From an uncultured Pseudohongiella sp. (GTDB lineage Bacteria > Pseudomonadota > Gammaproteobacteria > Pseudomonadales > Pseudohongiellaceae): DNA of 64,000 nucleotides. A model generated the notes under the pieces. That model saw nothing but the letters and a program-made list of their open reading frames with translations. It searched no databases and had not been told where the DNA came from. Location: positions 726,438 to 790,437 of the forward strand of contig OX638341.1 in the NCBI GenBank assembly GCA_951812965.1, in the 5' to 3' direction. Position numbers and translations under genes: made by a program. This document shows positions 38,123-47,382 of this stretch, piece after piece. Positions within the stretch are counted from its first letter, which is position 1. Each line of letters starts with the position of its first letter.

Positions 38123-38389
38123 ATGCGGGATCGGGATTTGTTGGGGGAGATTAGTGGGCGGTTGACCGGGTTGTTGCAGTCCGGGGGGGCGGCTGCGAGT
38201 GACTTGCGGGGGAAGATTGAGGAGCAGTTGCGCGACGGCGTGGCCGAGTTGTCCGCTATTGATCGGGAGGAGTTCGACGCCCAGGTGCGTGCGCTTGAGC
38301 GCGCCGAAGAACGTATTCAGGCGCTTGAGGCGACTGTCGCCGAACTTGAGCGCCGCCTTGCCGGCGAGGATGCTCCCTCAGCGAAGTAA
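38123..38389 (+). CDS. ubiK: Ubiquinone biosynthesis accessory factor UbiK (BMFP/YqiC family)
   Basis: 88-residue helical, coiled-coil protein supporting ubiquinone assembly with UbiJ. Sequence RDRDLLGEISGRLTGLL, then KIEEQLRDGVAELSAIDREEFDAQVRALERAEERIQALEATVAELERRL, is the BMFP pattern. GGGAGAACGG precedes the ATG. The early codons are G-rich and unlike neighbours. It overlaps the 3' end of the convergent comM by 12 bases, a common arrangement. Confidence 0.87.
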   Translation: MRDRDLLGEISGRLTGLLQSGGAAASDLRGKIEEQLRDGVAELSAIDREEFDAQVRALERAEERIQALEATVAELERRLAGEDAPSAK

Positions 38390-39901
38390 CGAGCGCAGTA
38401 TCCGGCAGCGGCGGTAGCCGACGGCTTCGAGCAGGTGCGGTTCGAGGATTTCTTCGCTACCCTCCAGATCGGCGATCGTGCGCGCCACGCGCAGAATCCG
38501 ATGCGCCGCCCGGGCCGAGAGCGATAGCCGTTCCAGGGTTTCCGCCAGCCATTTTTTCTGTTGCTTGCTCAGCCGGCACCAGCGTTCGAGTTCCGTTCCC
38601 CGCAACTCACTGTTGAGCGCGCCCGCGCGGCTCGACTGCAATTCGCGACAATCGCCGACCCGGCCGCGCAAATCCTCCGGCAGAAAGGGATCGGCCGCCT
38701 CGGGCGCGTCGAGCAATTCGGCATGGGACAGCACCGGCACTTCGATGATGATGTCGAGGCGGTCAAGCAAAGGTCCGGAAATGCGGCCGAGATAGCGATC
38801 GATGCGGTCCTCGCTGCATCGGCATTCGTTGCGCGTATCGCCGGCGTATCCGCAAGGGCAGGGATTCATGGCGGCGACAAGCTGGAAGCGCGAAGGGAAA
38901 CGCAGCCGGTAATTCGCGCGACTGATGGTGATTTCGCCCGATTCCAGCGGCTCGCGCAAAGTCTCGAGTACGCTGGGCTTGAACTCGGTCAACTCGTCCA
39001 GAAACAGCAGGCCGCGATGGGCCAGGCTGATCTCGCCCGGCTGGGCCTTGCTGCCACCGCCCACGAGCGCCGGAACCGTGGCGCTGTGATGCGGTGCGCG
39101 CACCGGCCGGCAAAACCAGGACGGACATTGTCCGCGCACATTGCTCACCGAACGAATCGAAGCTACTTCCATCGCTTCCGCCGCGTCGAGCGGCGGCAGC
39201 AGGCGCGAAAGCGAATTGGCGAGCAAGGTCTTGCCGCTGCCGGGAGGGCCGATCATCAACAGATTGTGATTGCCCGCCGCCGACACCAGCAGAGCCCGCT
39301 TGGCGGACTCGTGGCCGCGGATCAGGTCGGTCCCGCGATGGCACAGGCAAGGAGGCGACGCCTCCTCCGGGTCGGGCCGGGCGAGGTCGCTGTCCTGCGT
39401 CAGATGGACGACGTATTCGACCAGGCTTGTCGCGGTGCGAGATCCCTCGTAACCGACCAGGTTCATTTCCCCGCGATTGGCGGCGGGCAGCACGATCATT
39501 CGCTGCTCCCTGGCCGCCGCCCGGATAGAGGGAATCATTCCGAACACCTTGCGCAGGCCGCCCCCCAGGGCGAGTTCGCCGAGCAACTCGACCTCGGCCA
39601 GCTTGCGGCAGTCAACCTGTCCGGAAGCGGCCAGAATGCCCATGGCGATGGCGAAATCGTAGCGCCCTCCGGTCTTGGGCAGATCGGCCGGAGCCAGATT
39701 CACCGTGATGCGCTTGGCGGGAAATTCGAGCCCTGAATTGAGAATGGCGCTGCGGACCCGATCCTTGCTTTCGCGCACCGCGGTTTCCGGCATGCCGACG
39801 ATGGCGAAACCCGGCAGGCCGCTTGAGATATGGATTTCAACGGTTACTGCAAGGGCCTCGACGCCGAGCACCGCCCTGGAATGAATAATTGCAACAGACA
39901 T
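38378..39901 (-). CDS. comM: YifB/ComM-type Mg-chelatase-like AAA ATPase
   Basis: 507-residue hexameric helicase-like ATPase aiding branch migration in natural transformation. The N-terminal S5-like domain has SSGLPGFAIVGMPETAVRES and RITVNLAPADLPKTGGRYD. The AAA core has Walker A MIGPPGSGKTLLA, Walker B LLFLDELTEF and AMNPCPCGY. The C-terminal Mg-chelatase part has LSLSARAAHRILRVARTIADLEG. All motifs are intact. Confidence 0.95.
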   Translation of the reverse strand: MSVAIIHSRAVLGVEALAVTVEIHISSGLPGFAIVGMPETAVRESKDRVRSAILNSGLEFPAKRITVNLAPADLPKTGGRYDFAIAMGILAASGQVDCRKLAEVELLGELALGGGLRKVFGMIPSIRAAAREQRMIVLPAANRGEMNLVGYEGSRTATSLVEYVVHLTQDSDLARPDPEEASPPCLCHRGTDLIRGHESAKRALLVSAAGNHNLLMIGPPGSGKTLLANSLSRLLPPLDAAEAMEVASIRSVSNVRGQCPSWFCRPVRAPHHSATVPALVGGGSKAQPGEISLAHRGLLFLDELTEFKPSVLETLREPLESGEITISRANYRLRFPSRFQLVAAMNPCPCGYAGDTRNECRCSEDRIDRYLGRISGPLLDRLDIIIEVPVLSHAELLDAPEAADPFLPEDLRGRVGDCRELQSSRAGALNSELRGTELERWCRLSKQQKKWLAETLERLSLSARAAHRILRVARTIADLEGSEEILEPHLLEAVGYRRCRILRSLLR

Positions 39902-39973
39902 GACAACTTCGATCCGAATAGTTCGAAGCCATAGTCATAGGCCGGTTTTGAAGAAAATGCCCAATTGGCGGTG

Positions 39974-39999
39974 AAAAAAGCGGCTCATCCCAGAGCCGC
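39974..39999 (-). terminator. Intrinsic terminator after the cytochrome c5 pair
   Basis: On the minus strand GCGGCTC-TGGGAT-GAGCCGC followed by six U lies 28 bp past the stop of the shorter cytochrome gene. Confidence 0.85.
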
Positions 40000-40026
40000 A
40001 CGGGAGATCGGTCAGGTTCGGCTGAC

Positions 40027-40380
40027 TTACTCGCTCGATTCGAGCATGAATTCAACGATCGCCCGCAATTCCTCGGGCGTGCAATCGAAACACAGACCTT
40101 TCGGCGGCATGGTGCCGATACCGGTGACGGTGCTTTCCACTATCGCGTCCAGGCCTTTTTCTTCAAGGCGCGGCGCCCATTCCCCGGCATTGCCGGGCCC
40201 CACCCGGGGCGCGCCGGCGGCGCCGGTGCTGTGGCAGGCGAAACAGGCGGCCATGTAGCGCGCTTCAGGGTCGAAGCCATCGCTGATCTGGGCCAGATGC
40301 ACGCCCCCGGCGCCGGGTTCGGCGCTGCTGAGCGATATCGCCGGCAGCGCCGCAAGGGAAAGACTGATCAGGTACTTCAT
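40027..40380 (-). CDS. Cytochrome c5 family protein (short)
   Basis: 117-residue periplasmic c-type cytochrome. A signal peptide (MKYLISLSLAALPAISLSSA) precedes a single haem motif CFACHSTG, with distal Met in GTMPPKGLCFDCT. The extra CFDC pair near the C-terminus fits the cytochrome c5 family. It follows a longer paralogue by 10 bp. The two share the MPPKGLC and CFACHSTG segments, indicating gene duplication. The electron partner is not known. Confidence 0.88.
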   Translation of the reverse strand: MKYLISLSLAALPAISLSSAEPGAGGVHLAQISDGFDPEARYMAACFACHSTGAAGAPRVGPGNAGEWAPRLEEKGLDAIVESTVTGIGTMPPKGLCFDCTPEELRAIVEFMLESSE

Positions 40381-40390
40381 TTCAGTGGAA

Positions 40391-40912
40391 CTATTGTTCC
40401 AGGGTCACCATGTACTGCGACAGTTCCCACAATTGATCGTCGGTGCAGGTCATGCACAGGCCCTTGGGCGGCATGGCGTTGAGACCCCGGTTCATGATCT
40501 CGATGATTTCCTCGCGCCCTTTTTCCATGCGCGGACCCCATGCTTCGGCATCGCCGGGAAGCGGCGCGCCGGACAGGCCGGTGGAATGGCAGGCGAAGCA
40601 GAAGATCTGGTAGGTGCCTTGCAGGTCGAAGCCGTCGTCGGCCTGGGCGATCTGCACGGGCGCGGCGACCGGAGCGGGCGCCGGCTCGGCAACAGGCTCG
40701 GGAGCGACTACCGCCTCGGCGGCTTGGCTCACTTTCGCGCCGACGCAGTCTTCGCCGGCGAGGCAGAGCTTGGCGATCGGAGCGAGGTTTTCCTCGGCGG
40801 ACTGGTCCGCCAGGGAAAGTTGACCGGGAAACAGCAATACGCCGGCTGTGAAAATCAGAGCCGGAATCGATGCTGCGGAGAAGGAAAATGCATTATTGCT
40901 GGGAGGTTTCAA
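40391..40912 (-). CDS. Cytochrome c5 family protein (long, membrane-anchored)
   Basis: 173 residues from a TTG start preceded by AGGAG at ideal spacing. No ATG lies upstream in frame near it. A hydrophobic segment (SIPALIFTAGVLLFPGQLSL) is the signal or anchor. An Ala-Pro-rich linker (about 60-100) leads to the haem domain with CFACHSTGLSGAPLPGD and MPPKGLCMTCT. First gene of the cytochrome pair. Confidence 0.85.
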   Translation of the reverse strand: MKPPSNNAFSFSAASIPALIFTAGVLLFPGQLSLADQSAEENLAPIAKLCLAGEDCVGAKVSQAAEAVVAPEPVAEPAPAPVAAPVQIAQADDGFDLQGTYQIFCFACHSTGLSGAPLPGDAEAWGPRMEKGREEIIEIMNRGLNAMPPKGLCMTCTDDQLWELSQYMVTLEQ

Positions 40913-41041
40913 CGAGCTACTCCTATAGATAGTGAAATTGTTCTCGCGGAAAGTTGGGCGGCTTCCACGGCACGGCGCAAGACCCAAAAACCGGCGCGGA
41001 TTATACACGGAAATCGGTGTTAAACGCTATGCGGATTCGGT

Positions 41042-41116
41042 AGGGGCGACGCATGCGTCGCCCGCGGGTCTTGCGCGATATCCGGGTCATTCGGGGGCGA
41101 GGCATGCCTCGCCCCT
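41042..41116. repeat. Type B / type A palindrome pair
   Basis: A perfect type-B core (41044-41063) and a perfect type-A core (41095-41114), here in B-then-A order with GTAG on the far left and CCTGCGG on the far right. They fill the gap between the cytochrome and rfbB genes. Confidence 0.85.
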
Positions 41117-41144
41117 GCGGTCTCGCATGCAACCGAATCATCCG

Positions 41145-42257
41145 TCAACGGTTCGTCGATTCAGCCTCCAATGTGTCTGAACCCGAACATGCGCCATCCT
41201 TCAGTTTCGTCCACCAGGCCTCGTTGTCGAGATACCAGTCGATGGTGTTTGCCAGTCCCGTGGGGAAGTCGGTCAGGGGTTTGTAACCGAGTTCCGCGCT
41301 GATCTTGCCGGCGTCGATGGCGTAGCGAGTGTCGTGGCCGGGCCGGTCGGTGACGTGGGTAATGAGGGTGCTCGATTTCCTGCCCCTGGCAGGCGGGGCC
41401 GCGGGATAGCGCCGGGCGAGGCTGTCATCGCTTGCGAAGCGCCGGTCGACGCTGGCGCACAGCAATTCAATCAGGTCGATGTTGGCGTATTCGTTTTCGC
41501 CGCCGACGTTATACGTCTCGCCGCGGCGGCCGCGGCGCATACACAGCTCGATGGCGCGGCAATGGTCCTCGACGTAAAGCCAATCGCGAATCTGGCGGCC
41601 GTCGCCGTACACCGGCAGCGGCTTGCCGGCGAGGATGTTGGTCAGGAACAGCGGAATGAGCTTTTCCGGAAACTGGTAGGGGCCGTAGTTGTTCGAACAG
41701 TTGCTGGTCACGACCGGCAGGCCGAAAGTGCTGTGATAGGCGCGCACGAGGTGGTCGGAGGCCGCCTTGCTCGCGGCGTAAGGCGAGTTGGGCGCATAGG
41801 GAGTGTCTTCCCGAAACGGCGGGTCGCCGGGGGCGAGTGTGCCGTAGACTTCGTCGGTAGAGATATGCTGGAACAGGCGCTCGGCGCGCGGGTCGCCGCC
41901 GTCGAGCCAGACCGCGCGGGCGGCCTTGAGCAGGCTGTGGGTGCCGGCGACATTGGTTTCGATGAAAGCGTCGGGGCCGGTGATGGAGCGGTCGACGTGG
42001 CTTTCGGCGGCAAAATGAACGATGGCGTCGATATTGTGGTCGCGCAGCAATTGTTCCACCAGCGCCTGATCGCGGATGTCCCCGTGAACGAAACTGAAGT
42101 TCGACGCGCCCTCGAGTCCGGCAAGATTTTCGCGATTGCCGGCGTAGGTGAGCGCGTCGAGCACGACGATCTGGTTATCCGGATGTTCGCGCCGCCAGTA
42201 ATGGGCAAAATTCGCGCCGATGAAGCCGGCGGCCCCGGTAATCAGCAGCGAGTTCAT
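41145..42257 (-). CDS. rfbB: dTDP-glucose 4,6-dehydratase
   Basis: Second step of dTDP-L-rhamnose synthesis. 370-residue extended SDR. NAD motif TGAAGFIGANFAHYW, catalytic HISTDEVYGTLAPGDPPF with Thr/Asp/Glu, and the Tyr-x3-Lys in SPYAASKAASDH. YDTP-binding GDGRQIRDWLYVEDH is typical. The C-terminal ~25 residues (SGSDTLEAESTNR) are non-family. Last gene of the rfbA-rfbC-rfbD-rfbB run. Confidence 0.95.
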   Translation of the reverse strand: MNSLLITGAAGFIGANFAHYWRREHPDNQIVVLDALTYAGNRENLAGLEGASNFSFVHGDIRDQALVEQLLRDHNIDAIVHFAAESHVDRSITGPDAFIETNVAGTHSLLKAARAVWLDGGDPRAERLFQHISTDEVYGTLAPGDPPFREDTPYAPNSPYAASKAASDHLVRAYHSTFGLPVVTSNCSNNYGPYQFPEKLIPLFLTNILAGKPLPVYGDGRQIRDWLYVEDHCRAIELCMRRGRRGETYNVGGENEYANIDLIELLCASVDRRFASDDSLARRYPAAPPARGRKSSTLITHVTDRPGHDTRYAIDAGKISAELGYKPLTDFPTGLANTIDWYLDNEAWWTKLKDGACSGSDTLEAESTNR

Positions 42258-42309
42258 TGCCGAGTTCCACAGGCGTGGGAGTCGTCGAAGTCTGTGGCCA
42301 CGCATAAAC

Positions 42310-42329
42310 GGGCGAGGCATGCCTCGCCC
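42310..42329. repeat. Type A palindrome
   Basis: Perfect type-A core with CTACAGG on its right, in the 145-bp gap between rfbD and rfbB. It would form a hairpin inside the operon transcript. Confidence 0.85.
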
Positions 42330-42402
42330 CTACAGGCAAAAGCAATCACCAACGTGCAACGCCGGTTCCAATTATGAATCGGATATCGAGGGTATCCAGT
42401 TT

Positions 42403-43293
42403 TCATTGCGGGCCTCCCTGCTCCGCGATGGCGCCTATTACTCGGATCAGTTCCGAGCGCCAGTCGCGCTCGGGCATTCCGAAATCCTCCATGGCGCGCG
42501 CGCGGTCCATGACGCTATACGCCGGCCGCGTGGCGGAGGTCGGATACTCCGCGCTTGTAATCGGCCTGATCGGAATCATTTTTTGCAACACGCCTGCGGC
42601 CTGCCCCCATTTCTGAATCTCCAGCGCGAACTCGTACCAGTTCATTACGCCGCCATCGCGCCAATGATACAAGCCCGACTTTTCGGGCGAGAGAAGCATG
42701 CGCCAGATCAGCGCGGCAAGCGAATGGGCCGAGGTAGGGCAGCCGGTCTGGTCGTTCACCACGGCGAGTTCGTCGCGCTCGGCCATCAGCCCGAGCATGG
42801 TACGGACGAAATTGCGGCCGAACTCCGAATACAGCCAGGACGCCCGCACGATCACGCCCTGCCCGGCCGGCAGCTTGTCCAGCTCATGCTCGCCGGCGAG
42901 TTTGCCGCGGCCGTATTCGCCAAGCGGCGCGGGCGCGTCATCGTGCCGGTACGGCGATGCCGCGCGCCCGTCGAACACGAAATCGGTCGAGACGTGGATC
43001 AGCCGCGCACCGTTCTCCCCGCACCAGCGGGCCAGATTCGCCACGCCCCCGGCATTGACGCGCCGAGCTTCATCGGCTTCGGTCTCGGCGCGGTCCACCG
43101 CCGTGTATGCGGCGGTATTGATTACGCAATCGGGAGCGGCCGCGCTCAGCACGGAATGCACTTGTGCGGCATCGGTGATGTCCATCTCGCCACGGGCGAG
43201 ATACGCGGCCCGCCAGCCGGGCGGTGCGCCCGCCATACGCAGGCAGCGGGCCAATTGGCTCTGCGAGCCTGTAACCAGCGCGTTCCGGGTCAT
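42403..43293 (-). CDS. rfbD: dTDP-4-dehydrorhamnose reductase
   Basis: Final step to dTDP-L-rhamnose. 296-residue SDR with start NALVTGSQSQLARCL, VINTAAYTAVDRAETE, HVSTDFVFDGRAASPY and the Tyr-x3-Lys in GEYGRGKLAGE. VVNDQTGCPTSAHSLA is a strong RmlD signature. It starts 12 bp after rfbC. Confidence 0.94.
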   Translation of the reverse strand: MTRNALVTGSQSQLARCLRMAGAPPGWRAAYLARGEMDITDAAQVHSVLSAAAPDCVINTAAYTAVDRAETEADEARRVNAGGVANLARWCGENGARLIHVSTDFVFDGRAASPYRHDDAPAPLGEYGRGKLAGEHELDKLPAGQGVIVRASWLYSEFGRNFVRTMLGLMAERDELAVVNDQTGCPTSAHSLAALIWRMLLSPEKSGLYHWRDGGVMNWYEFALEIQKWGQAAGVLQKMIPIRPITSAEYPTSATRPAYSVMDRARAMEDFGMPERDWRSELIRVIGAIAEQGGPQ

Positions 43294-43305
43294 CTGTTCC
43301 CGACC

Positions 43306-43851
43306 TCAATGAGGCAGCGGGGCCTGAGCAAGCGGCGGCGCCTTGCGGTCGCGCTCCGAGAGCATCGGCGACGGGTCGAGCAGCGGCCATTCGATGCCGA
43401 TTTCAGGATCGTTCCACGCAAGGCTCTGGTCGTCTTCCGCATGGTAATACTCGGTGCACTTGTAACACAGGTCGGCGCTTTCGCTGAGTACGTAGAAACC
43501 GTGGGCGAAACCGGGCGGAATCCACAACTGGCGTCGGTTTTCCTCGCTCAGGGGGGCGCCGAACCATTGGCCGAATGTCGCCGACTGGCGCCGCAGGTCG
43601 ACCGCGACGTCAAACGCCTCGCCGTGAACCACGCGCACGAGCTTTCCCTGGGGGTATTCAAGCTGATAATGCAGCCCGCGCAAGGTTCCGCGCTGCGAGC
43701 GGCTGTGGTTGTCCTGTACGAAACGATGAGGAATGCCATGTTCGACGAAAAAGGACTCGCGCCAGGTTTCCATGAAAAAGCCGCGCGCATCGCCATGCAC
43801 TGTCGGCTCGAGCAGCAGCAATCCGGGTATCGGCGTGGCTTCGATTATCAT
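43306..43851 (-). CDS. rfbC: dTDP-4-dehydrorhamnose 3,5-epimerase
   Basis: Third rhamnose step. 181-residue cupin-type epimerase. Motifs: DARGFFMETWRE, VQDNHSRSQRGTLRGLHYQ with the catalytic His, VVHGEAFDVAVDLR, IPPGFAHGFYVLSE and YKCTEYYHAEDDQSLAWNDP. The chosen ATG follows AAGAGCG. Another start 27 bp upstream would overlap rfbA. Confidence 0.95.
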   Translation of the reverse strand: MIIEATPIPGLLLLEPTVHGDARGFFMETWRESFFVEHGIPHRFVQDNHSRSQRGTLRGLHYQLEYPQGKLVRVVHGEAFDVAVDLRRQSATFGQWFGAPLSEENRRQLWIPPGFAHGFYVLSESADLCYKCTEYYHAEDDQSLAWNDPEIGIEWPLLDPSPMLSERDRKAPPLAQAPLPH

Positions 43852-43864
43852 GGCGAATCGCTCT

Positions 43865-44755
43865 TCATGACGAATCACTCTTCATGACTTCTGTGAGCAG
43901 TTCCAGCAGGTACTGGCCGTATCCGCTGTTGATGTGGTCCCCGGCCAGCCGCTCCAATTGCGCGTCGTCGATGAAACCCTGACGCCAGGCGATTTCTTCG
44001 GGACAGCCGATTTTCAGCCCCTGGCGGTCTTCAAGCACGCGGATGAAATTCGCCGCGTCGAGCAGCGACTGGGTAGTGCCGGTGTCGAGCCAGGCGGTGC
44101 CGCGGTCGAACAGTTCCACCTGCAATTCGCCGCGCTGCAGATAAATCTTGTTCACGTCGGTGATTTCGAGTTCGCCGCGGGCCGAAGGGCGGATCGACTT
44201 GGCGACGTCGACGACCTTGTCGTCGTACATGTACAAGCCGGTGATCGCGTAATGCGACTTTGGCCGGGCGGGTTTTTCCTCGAGGTCGATCGCGCGGTTG
44301 TTCTCGTCGAGCACGACCACGCCGTAGCGCTCCGGGTCCTGAACGTAATAGGCGAAAATGCTGGCGCCGTTGTCCTGGGCGACGGCATTGGTCAAGGTGT
44401 CCTCGATGCGGTTGCCGTAGAAAATGTTATCGCCGAGGATCAGGCAGATGCGGCTGCCGCCGATGAATTCCTCGCCGATAAGAAAGGCCTGGGCCAGGCC
44501 TTCGGGCCGCGGCTGTTCGGCGTAATCGATCGAGATGCCCCAGGCGCTGCCGTCGCCGAGCAATTTGTGGAAGGCTTCGCGGTCGCGCGGCGTGGTAATC
44601 AGCAGAATTTCGCGAATGCCCGATTGCATCAGCGTCGACAGCGGATAGTAGATCATCGGCTTGTCGTAAATCGGCAGCAACTGCTTGCTGATGGTCGTCG
44701 TGATGGGATACAGCCGGCTGCCCGCGCCGCCCGCAAGAATAATGCCTTTGGTCAT
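43865..44755 (-). CDS. rfbA: Glucose-1-phosphate thymidylyltransferase
   Basis: First rhamnose step, making dTDP-glucose. 296 residues. Nucleotidyltransferase motif [65 protein letters not shown] and [14 protein letters not shown]. All intact. It starts 2 bp after the upstream epimerase-like gene. Confidence 0.96.
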   Translation of the reverse strand: MTKGIILAGGAGSRLYPITTTISKQLLPIYDKPMIYYPLSTLMQSGIREILLITTPRDREAFHKLLGDGSAWGISIDYAEQPRPEGLAQAFLIGEEFIGGSRICLILGDNIFYGNRIEDTLTNAVAQDNGASIFAYYVQDPERYGVVVLDENNRAIDLEEKPARPKSHYAITGLYMYDDKVVDVAKSIRPSARGELEITDVNKIYLQRGELQVELFDRGTAWLDTGTTQSLLDAANFIRVLEDRQGLKIGCPEEIAWRQGFIDDAQLERLAGDHINSGYGQYLLELLTEVMKSDSS

Positions 44756-44757
44756 TT

Positions 44758-45780
44758 CTACTCCCGCGGGGCGGGTTGCTGTCTAGTCAGATCCCGGATG
44801 ATTTCCGGCAATTGCTCATACAAGACGCCGGAAGGACGGAAATCCAGCTCCTCGTATATGTCCTGGGCCGGCCAGGTACGCTCGCTCGTCAAGTTGCGCC
44901 AGGTTTGCAGTCCCGACTCGGCTTTTTTCCATCCGGCAAGACGGCCGAATTGCAACAATGCGGCCGCGGCGAAGAATACCACAGCCGGAGTGCGCCAGGC
45001 GGGCTTTTTTCGGCCGAGAGCTTCGTAAACGGCTTGTTCCACTTCGTTTGCGGTGTACCGCTGCAGGTCGGTAAGCAGCCAGCATTGACCAGGCGCGAGC
45101 AGGCTTTCCGAGGCGAGCATCGCGGCGCGGCAGACGTCGTCGACGCCAACGAGGGAAAAGCCCCGTTCGAGTTTCGGCAGGGGCGGCAGCCGGCGGGCGT
45201 GAATGAGCCGGATCATCCGCGCGATGCCGCCTTTCATGCCGGGGCCGTACACCGGCGCCGGGCGCAGCACCGTGGTCAGCAGCCCGTCTTCGCCATTGGC
45301 TTCGAGCACCAGCCGCTCGGCTTTCCACTTGCCGCGCACGTAGTCTCCGGGCCGGGCCGGCGCCTGCCCGTGATCCATCTGATCGGCCAGGGCGCTGCTG
45401 ATGAAAACCAGACGCTTTACTCCGGCGGCGCGCGCCGCCGCGAGCAGATTGCGCGTGCCTTCCACATTGGTTCGCATCGCCCGCGCATTGCGCCGGTCGG
45501 CGGTCTGGGAAACTCCGGCGAGATGGAACACCTCGCCAACGCCCTCGCAGGCCGCCTGCAACGCTTCCGGATCCAGGATATCTCCTCGTATAGCCCCGAC
45601 ATTCTGCGCGGAGCGAAGCGGAGTTGCAGAATCTCCCCATGAGTGGGTGTCCCATGGTTTTGCGGAGCGGGAAAGGCCGCGCACGCTGCGGCCTGCTGCC
45701 AGCAAATGGCGGCAAAGATGGCCGCCGATGAAGCCGCTGGCTCCGGTTATCAGGACTGGCTGCTGGTCCGTCAAAACCAC
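44758..45780 (-). CDS. NAD-dependent epimerase/dehydratase with repeat-derived insertion
   Basis: 340-residue extended SDR. Start [19 protein letters not shown] (NAD motif), [30 protein letters not shown] and the Tyr-x3-Lys in [10 protein letters not shown], then [13 protein letters not shown]. Between SRSAKPWD and GAIRGD, where relatives are short, about 20 residues ([14 protein letters not shown]) are encoded by a 35-bp dispersed repeat also found at 9234-9268. Its place between a glycosyltransferase and rfbA suggests polysaccharide sugar modification. Substrate unknown. Overlaps the glycosyltransferase stop by 10 bases. Confidence 0.85.
   Translation of the reverse strand: MVLTDQQPVLITGASGFIGGHLCRHLLAAGRSVRGLSRSAKPWDTHSWGDSATPLRSAQNVGAIRGDILDPEALQAACEGVGEVFHLAGVSQTADRRNARAMRTNVEGTRNLLAAARAAGVKRLVFISSALADQMDHGQAPARPGDYVRGKWKAERLVLEANGEDGLLTTVLRPAPVYGPGMKGGIARMIRLIHARRLPPLPKLERGFSLVGVDDVCRAAMLASESLLAPGQCWLLTDLQRYTANEVEQAVYEALGRKKPAWRTPAVVFFAAAALLQFGRLAGWKKAESGLQTWRNLTSERTWPAQDIYEELDFRPSGVLYEQLPEIIRDLTRQQPAPRE
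45601..45635. repeat. 35-bp dispersed repeat inside a coding sequence
   Basis: Differs at two of 35 positions from the intergenic copy at 9234-9268. It is in frame within the epimerase-like gene and encodes [12 protein letters not shown] on the minus strand. Confidence 0.8.
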
Positions 45781-46583
45781 CTCCAGCCGTGAAGATTGAA
45801 AAAACGCCAGGCCGAACGGACGAACATGCCGATGTGCGCCGGCCCCTTGCCGGCGGCATTGCCTCCCGAATGCCGGATGCGCATGGCCGGCACGTAGGCC
45901 AGCTCACCCAGACGCCCAAGTCGCAGCGACAGATCGAAATCTTCGAAATACAGGAAGAAGCGCTCGTCAAAACCGCCGGCTTCGCGCAGTGGGTGTCCAC
46001 TGCACAACATGCAGCAGCCGCCGGCGATGGGGATGCCGGTACTTGGCCGGTTGTCGGGCAAGTCGCGCATTTCGTATGCGGCGAGTTTGCGGGCGAACGG
46101 TGCGTGCAGGAATGCTGGTACAAAGCCCCGCAGCAGTAGAATCAGGGCCGAGGGATGGCGCTTGCAGAGATACTGCCGTTCGCCCCCGTTGCTTGCCGCT
46201 GGGCTGACCAGCACCGCCCCGGGATTCGAAGCGAGATATCCAAGGCCGGCGCCAAGCGCGTCCGGGTCGAATTCCACATCGGGATTGAGCAGCAGATGGT
46301 AGTCGGCGGCAGACTCGCGAATAGCCAGGTTATGCGCCGCGCCGTAGCCGATATTGCCGTGGCCGCGCAACATGCGCAGTTCGCATCCCCGCAGCCGTGC
46401 GGAGCCGGCCAGTTCATCGCAGTCGCTGCCGCCATTGTCGACAATCGTGATCTGGACTTTTTCCAGCGGCAATTCCGCCCGCGCGCGTTCACAGGAGTGC
46501 GTCAGCGAGTCGAGCAGGTCGAGCACTTGCCGGCGGGGGGTGCGATAGCAGACGACCGAAACGGCCAGCGCGAAAGCCGACAT
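45771..46583 (-). CDS. Family 2 glycosyltransferase (rhamnosyltransferase-like)
   Basis: 270-residue GT-A glycosyltransferase. VSVVCYRTP start, nucleotide-sugar contacts TIVDNGGSD, GHGNIGYGAAHNLAI, the DxD-like NPDVEFDPDAL, and the GGFDERFFLYFEDFDLSLRL acceptor-side motif typical of WbbL-type rhamnosyltransferases. Adjacent rhamnose genes make dTDP-L-rhamnose the likely donor. The start ATG directly follows the stop of the upstream gene. Confidence 0.88.
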   Translation of the reverse strand: MSAFALAVSVVCYRTPRRQVLDLLDSLTHSCERARAELPLEKVQITIVDNGGSDCDELAGSARLRGCELRMLRGHGNIGYGAAHNLAIRESAADYHLLLNPDVEFDPDALGAGLGYLASNPGAVLVSPAASNGGERQYLCKRHPSALILLLRGFVPAFLHAPFARKLAAYEMRDLPDNRPSTGIPIAGGCCMLCSGHPLREAGGFDERFFLYFEDFDLSLRLGRLGELAYVPAMRIRHSGGNAAGKGPAHIGMFVRSAWRFFNLHGWRWF

Positions 46584-47312
46584 TCAATCGATTTCGACCA
46601 GGCGGTCTCCGAAAGGGGTCGAAACCACGCGCATTCCCGGCGGCACTTCGGAGGGGTCTATTCGCCGCGGACGGAACCGCGCCGGCCGCGGAACGTCCTG
46701 GCCCAGCGCCTCGGCGCGCAAGCGCGCAAAAGGGTTGTTCGGATCTCTTGCCAGATCCTCGCGGGCATCGCGGGCCTGGTCTGCCGGGTCGGGCTCCTCT
46801 TCCTGTCCGGCCTCCAGGTCGACGATTAATTGTTCGGGCACGGGCGCGGGCCGCAAGGAAAGCCAGGCGACATTGGTGCTCGCGTCGCAACTGACGCCGC
46901 TGTCCGCGGCTTCCACGCAGGAGGCGCCCGCCGGATACTGGATCGCGACCCGGCCGCCCTCGCTGGAAACGATGCGGAACTGCTCATGGCCCGGAATCGA
47001 CGTCTGCCCACTGGCGGCCACCGGCGCGGTAACGATCTCGCCGCTGCGATGCGTCAGCACCACCCGGCGCCGCTCGCCGATGCGGGAGGATCCGACCAAT
47101 ACGAATTCAGGTTCGGTCAGCGAGGGCGTGGCTGAATCGGCGGCGCTGTTACGCCCGCCGCGCTGACCGGCGCCGGGGCTGGTGCGCTCCACGTCTTCGA
47201 ACAGTTCCAGGTCCTGCGCCGAGGCCGGCCCGGCCCATGGCAGCAAGGCCGCGAATCCGGCGAACAGCGCCGGAGCCGCGAATCGAGCGATTTTGCCTGA
47301 AAAAAGTTTCAT
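46584..47312 (-). CDS. Secreted protein of unknown function
   Basis: 242 residues. A signal peptide MKLFSGKIARFAAPALFAGF ending at GPASA precedes QDLELFEDVERTSPG. The mature part has a beta-rich stretch (EFVLVGSSRIGERRRVVLTH, GHEQFRIVSSEGGRVAIQYP) with one Cys pair (ASCVEAADSGVSC). A charged Asp/Glu/Arg-rich tail follows, ending with a conserved-looking GMRVVSTPFGDRLVEID. I do not recognise a family. It heads the polysaccharide run, so an envelope role is likely. Confidence 0.65.
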   Translation of the reverse strand: MKLFSGKIARFAAPALFAGFAALLPWAGPASAQDLELFEDVERTSPGAGQRGGRNSAADSATPSLTEPEFVLVGSSRIGERRRVVLTHRSGEIVTAPVAASGQTSIPGHEQFRIVSSEGGRVAIQYPAGASCVEAADSGVSCDASTNVAWLSLRPAPVPEQLIVDLEAGQEEEPDPADQARDAREDLARDPNNPFARLRAEALGQDVPRPARFRPRRIDPSEVPPGMRVVSTPFGDRLVEID

Positions 47313-47382
47313 TGCCTGAAAGAAATCTGCCAGTTGTCGGTCTTTATACGTAACAGACGCAAGAAACCCGACTTTGGTTCGG

